Under the pieces are notes generated by a model that made no database searches, had not been told where the DNA came from, and saw only the letters and a program-made list of their open reading frames with translations. Shown piece by piece: positions 13,122 through 15,530 of a stretch of DNA of 15,530 nucleotides (positions within the stretch are counted from its first letter, which is position 1; each line of letters opens with the position of its first letter). The stretch comes from Oscillospiraceae bacterium (GTDB taxonomy: Bacteria > Bacillota > Clostridia > Oscillospirales > Ruminococcaceae). Made by a program: the position numbers and the translations under genes. The stretch covers positions 1 through 15,530 of the forward strand of contig CADBXQ010000033.1 in the NCBI GenBank assembly GCA_902798675.1, read 5' to 3'.

Positions 13122-13230
13122 GAAAGTTGCAATACTCAATAAATTGATATATAACCAAAAACATCTATCCGACGTTGAATTTATAGACAGAATTGAAAAT
13201 TTTATATATAAAAACTGTCTAAATAATTAA
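13054..13230 (+). CDS. Small protein of 58 residues, function unknown
   Basis: An ATG at 13054 with GGAG eight bases upstream (TTTAGGGAGACTC) opens a 58-codon frame ending in TAA at 13230. The product starts MNSREIKHQIAMLCKGN and ends NFIYKNCLNN. It looks like two or three amphipathic helices, is near neutral to basic and has no membrane segment or GG motif. A TATAAT at 13008 to 13013 could be its -10 box, but no good -35 is visible. Its start lies within the run-on tail of copy 8 in another frame, and its stop touches the terminator of the cotJ operon. Being next to the array it might be an immunity or regulatory protein, but that is only position-based. I do not recognise the family. Confidence 0.55.
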   Translation: MNSREIKHQIAMLCKGNLTKYFEKVAILNKLIYNQKHLSDVEFIDRIENFIYKNCLNN

Positions 13231-13261
13231 AAAAAACCATCGCTACTTAAAGTGACGATGG
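13229..13261 (-). terminator. Intrinsic terminator of the cotJ operon
   Basis: On the minus strand CCATCG...CGATGG forms a ten-position stem with one mismatch and a five-base loop, followed by eight T. It lies 38 bp beyond the cotJC stop. The plus strand lacks a T-run after the hairpin, so it works mainly for cotJ. Confidence 0.8.
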
Positions 13262-13298
13262 CTAAAAGCAAAAAAATATTTAACCTAATTTTTGTCCT

Positions 13299-13946
13299 TT
13301 AATCTGTTCTATTTGACATATCCCACATATTGTCTCTTCTTTGACTTGAGGTCTTATCGAAAGCGGGATTGAAAGCATAGAAATTTTTGGAATTGAGATT
13401 GTCTTGAACAATTCTCAAAGCCTCTCCAAACCTTTGAAAATGGACAATTTCTCGTTCTCGAAGAAACCTTATTGGATCGATCACATCCGGATCATCCGCA
13501 AATCGCAAAATATTATCATATGTCAGTCTTGCTTTTTGTTCCGCTGCCAAATCTTCTGTTAGATCTGCTATTGGGTCGCCGGTTGAAGCAAATTGCATCG
13601 CACTAAACGGAACGCCGCTTGCGTCAACAGGATATATGCCAACTGTGTGATCCATAAAATATGGCGCAAGACTTGAAGCTTCGATTTCTTTTTCTGTCAA
13701 ATTTTTTGTGAGCTGATGGACAATTGAATTAACAATTTCCATATGCGCAAGTTCCTCAGTCCCAATGTCAGTCAAAATAGCTTTAACTTCTTTATATGGC
13801 ATGGCAAATCGCTGGCTTAGATATCTCAAAGATGCGCCTAATTCGCCGTGTGGGCCTCCAAATTGGCTGGTTACGAGTTTTGCAAGATTTGGGTTTGGAT
13901 TTTTTATTTTAACGGGATATTCTAATTTTTTTTCATATTTCCACAT
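13299..13946 (-). CDS. cotJC: Spore coat protein CotJC, manganese-catalase-like
   Basis: The 215-residue protein is a ferritin-like four-helix protein of the manganese catalase family. Candidate metal ligands fall in order: Glu35 in HGELGASLRYLSQR, Glu65 and His68 in EELAHMEIV, Glu136 in AAEQKAR, and His169 in REREIVHFQRFGEAL. This is the ligand order of known manganese catalases (E35, E66, H69, E148, H181 in Lactobacillus plantarum). CotJC is an inner spore-coat component that may remove peroxide. The ATG at 13946 was chosen because GGGAGG lies nine bases upstream. It shares its A with the cotJB stop (TAATG), so it is translationally coupled. It indicates a spore-forming host. Confidence 0.92.
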   Translation of the reverse strand: MWKYEKKLEYPVKIKNPNPNLAKLVTSQFGGPHGELGASLRYLSQRFAMPYKEVKAILTDIGTEELAHMEIVNSIVHQLTKNLTEKEIEASSLAPYFMDHTVGIYPVDASGVPFSAMQFASTGDPIADLTEDLAAEQKARLTYDNILRFADDPDVIDPIRFLREREIVHFQRFGEALRIVQDNLNSKNFYAFNPAFDKTSSQRRDNMWDMSNRTD

Positions 13947-14197
13947 TAAGCATCTACCTCCCAAGGCCATGGATTATTAACCCAACTGAATATGTCAGAG
14001 CTTTCAACGTTTGTTGAATTCAGAGGGCCAAATTTTGATATATATTCGTCTTCTCTTGCTTGGCTGATTTTTTTCAGACGATCATAATGGTTAAGCGCAG
14101 CTTTATCCGAGGGGTGTGTGTCGAGATATAAAACTGTGTCTATTAGTGCAAAATCCGCGATTTGAAGGTTTTTCATCAACTCTTCCCTTTCATCCAT
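13946..14197 (-). CDS. cotJB: Spore coat protein CotJB
   Basis: The 83-residue acidic helical protein shows the CotJB pattern: MDEREELMKNLQIADFAL, then LYLDTHPSDKAALNHYDRL, then a C-terminal WVNNPWPWEVDA. CotJB is a coat protein encoded between cotJA and cotJC in endospore formers. The ATG at 14197 has AGGAGG nine bases upstream, lying within the last codons of cotJA. It begins one base after the cotJA stop. Confidence 0.9.
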   Translation of the reverse strand: MDEREELMKNLQIADFALIDTVLYLDTHPSDKAALNHYDRLKKISQAREDEYISKFGPLNSTNVESSDIFSWVNNPWPWEVDA

Positions 14198-14198
14198 C

Positions 14199-14426
14199 TC
14201 AAACAACCTCCTGTCCCAAAAAAGGCAAATCTAGTTCTTGAAAAATCGTTCCCCGCTCAAGAGCGATCTCGCTTCTATATATCCGTCTCCAGCTTTGCCA
14301 CGGAATGTATGCCATGCCAACCGGAAAATGCGACATATTGTCTCTATCGGAATTAATTATGCACGCATTGTTGTTCGGAGACATATGCATGGTTCTGCAA
14401 TTCTGCATATTATAGAATTGATTCAA
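14199..14426 (-). CDS. cotJA: Spore coat associated protein CotJA
   Basis: The small protein has the CotJA core: FPVGMAYIPWQSWRRIYR, then ALERGTIFQELDLPFLGQ at the end. The N-terminal part is Asn/Met-rich and variable. I chose the TTG at 14426 (75 residues), which has AGGAG ten bases upstream. A TTG nine bases earlier would touch the ribosome-binding site. On the minus strand CATAAAAT about 25 bases before the start resembles the -10 element of mother-cell SigE promoters, as expected for cotJ, but the -35 is poor. CotJA is needed with CotJC for coat assembly in Bacillus. Confidence 0.88.
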   Translation of the reverse strand: MNQFYNMQNCRTMHMSPNNNACIINSDRDNMSHFPVGMAYIPWQSWRRIYRSEIALERGTIFQELDLPFLGQEVV

Positions 14427-14912
14427 TGTTATCAATCTCCTTTCGATTTATTTTATGCCACACATAAAAATTTTGCCATTGATTTTTAAGGTTATGTTTG
14501 TCCCCTCCCCCTCCCCTGCTCAATCAAGACTGCTTTTTCAATGATAATACAGTTTGTAATTCAACCGTCCTCGAATTCGTATCCCAAAAACAACCCAAAA
14601 GCCGATCAAAACGCCGCCCGCTCACAACTAACTGTAATATTCGATCTTCCTCAAGCGCAAGTCAAGTTGAAAGCGTCCGTGAGAAGTGGTAGTTAAGCGT
14701 CCTTGAGGCCGAGTTCATTAAAACTTTTGCTTTTAATTTTTATTGTAACTTTTAATTAATATAAAATATTTCGCATCTCGTCAAATTAAACAAAAAATTG
14801 TTTGAAAATTTGATGAATTTGTCAATTGCATTTTCTTATTTTTGAGTTTATAATAAATAGTATAACATAATTGAATGTTAATATAAAAACAAGGAAGAAG
14901 GAGGGATTTTTT
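14427..14912. other. Gene-free region of 486 bp with inverted repeat and C-rich tract
   Basis: No convincing gene is present. A tract of CCCC, CCCCC and CCCC separated by single T lies at 14502 to 14517. A seven-base inverted repeat, CCTCAAG at 14649 and CTTGAGG at 14702, encloses 46 bases. AAGCGTCC.TGAG occurs twice (14671 and 14695). The part from about 14580 to 14710 is clearly less AT-rich than its surroundings. From 14735 on it is very AT-rich and leads to the glycosyltransferase promoter. A frame at 14498 to 14692 starting MSPPPPLL is low-complexity and has no ribosome-binding site. Confidence 0.5.
14826..14854 (+). promoter_or_regulatory. Promoter before the glycosyltransferase
   Basis: TTGCAT, 17 bases, TATAAT; the -10 is perfect and lies about 58 bp before the ATG. 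Confidence 0.55.
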
Positions 14913-15530
14913 ATGAAAAAGATTTTGTCAATAATAATCCCGGTTTACAACACCCCCGAGAATTTACTCAGGGATTGTTTGGAAAGCGCTAAAAATCAAA
15001 CTTTAAAGGACATTGAAATCATCTGCGTTGATGACGGGTCGACGGATGGAAGCGGAAAAATCCTAGATGAATATGCAAAATCTGACCCAAGATTTGTGGT
15101 TGTTCATCAAAAAAATGGAGGGGTTGCCGTTGCACGAGATGAAGGGATGAACTTAGCCAAGGGAGAATATATACAATTTTTAGATAGTGACGATACGATA
15201 GATCCTACCATGTCGGAAAAGTGCTATAATGCAGCTAAAGAATATGATGCAGATATTGTAAAATGTAACTTTTCTTCCTTAAGTGATTTAAGTGACGAAG
15301 TTAGTTGGATAGATGCTAAAGATTTTCGCGGCATTATGCCAAGATTTAAATTTTTTGGGGGAAGAAATTATTGTTTTTTATGGAACGGCATACATAAGAA
15401 AAGTTATTTAGATCGTTATAATATAAGACTTAAGGGCATGGTCGGATTTGGCGAGGATGATATGTTCAATTTTATGCTAGTTATGCAAAAACATAAAATG
15501 GTTTGGATTAATCAGAAGCTTTACAAGCAT
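14913..15530 (+). CDS. Family 2 glycosyltransferase (N-terminal part)
   Basis: From ATG 14913, after AAGGAGGG, the frame stays open for 206 codons to the window edge. It has the GT-A fold hallmarks: LSIIIPVYNTPENLLRDCL at the start, ICVDDGSTDGSGKILDEY at about residues 35 to 52, NGGVAVARDEGMNLAKG at about 69 to 85, and the metal-binding FLDSDD at about 90 to 95. These bind UDP-sugar and a divalent cation. GFGEDDMFNFML near residue 180 resembles the acceptor-side ED motif of GT2 enzymes. Such enzymes build cell-surface polysaccharide or decorate teichoic acids; the sugar cannot be inferred. The gene has its own promoter and is not linked by operon to the array or cotJ. Confidence 0.9.
   Translation, partial: MKKILSIIIPVYNTPENLLRDCLESAKNQTLKDIEIICVDDGSTDGSGKILDEYAKSDPRFVVVHQKNGGVAVARDEGMNLAKGEYIQFLDSDDTIDPTMSEKCYNAAKEYDADIVKCNFSSLSDLSDEVSWIDAKDFRGIMPRFKFFGGRNYCFLWNGIHKKSYLDRYNIRLKGMVGFGEDDMFNFMLVMQKHKMVWINQKLYKH

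Noticed and set aside
14498..14692. 64-codon plus-strand frame starting MSPPPPLL
   Set aside because: It has no ribosome-binding site, a low-complexity start arising from the C-rich tract, and no family resemblance.

Overview
The window joins two unrelated genomes. Bases 1 to about 4135 are archaeal and most resemble a Methanobacteriales methanogen such as Methanobrevibacter. On the minus strand they carry a DUF106/EMC3-like membrane protein, ribosomal L34e, a damaged archaeal cytidylate kinase, ribosomal L14e, the archaeal pseudouridine synthase Cbf5, and the N-terminal part of a secreted adhesin-like Ig-repeat protein. L34e and L14e do not occur in bacteria, and GGTGAT ribosome-binding sites precede several of these genes. 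Bases from about 4131 to 15530 are bacterial and suggest a low-GC, spore-forming Clostridia-type Firmicute, because a cotJABC spore-coat operon lies beside a ruvC-ruvA-ruvB-glmM-methyltransferase-ecfA1-ecfA2 operon. The switch falls exactly where ecfA2 would continue into Walker B, at a shared ATGGATCC. ecfA2 loses its C-terminal part and reads in frame into the start of the DUF106 gene. I read this as a chimeric clone, amplification or assembly join, not a natural fusion.

Bacterial layout: a minus-strand operon from a clear promoter at about 10028 down to 4131 covers Holliday-junction processing (RuvC, RuvA, RuvB), the first committed step toward UDP-GlcNAc (GlmM), an RlmK-like RNA methyltransferase, and the two ATPases of an ECF vitamin transporter. 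Its neighbours mostly overlap by a few bases. A second promoter points the other way, only 28 bp from the ruv promoter, and starts the most interesting region.

That region, about 10043 to 13121, is a plus-strand tandem array of eight small genes. Each encodes a near-constant leader of about 19 residues ending in a double glycine (consensus MKDNNxKLNNEALESVAGG), followed by a strongly divergent, mostly charged and helical core of about 55 to 80 residues. Leaders, the roughly 50-bp spacers with their ribosome-binding sites, and three promoter/5' UTR cassettes are conserved, while most cores diverge. Cores 5 and 7 are a recent duplicate pair. The leaders look like substrates for a C39-peptidase exporter (bacteriocin or secreted peptide type), but no exporter, modification enzyme or recognised immunity gene is in the window. 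Copies 1 and 2 lack the usual ATG, copy 3 has lost its GG site, and copy 8 runs on past a probable terminator.

After the array come a 58-residue small protein of unknown function, a terminator that serves the converging cotJ operon, cotJC-cotJB-cotJA on the minus strand, a 486-bp gene-free stretch with an inverted repeat and a C-rich tract, and a family 2 glycosyltransferase that runs off the right end.
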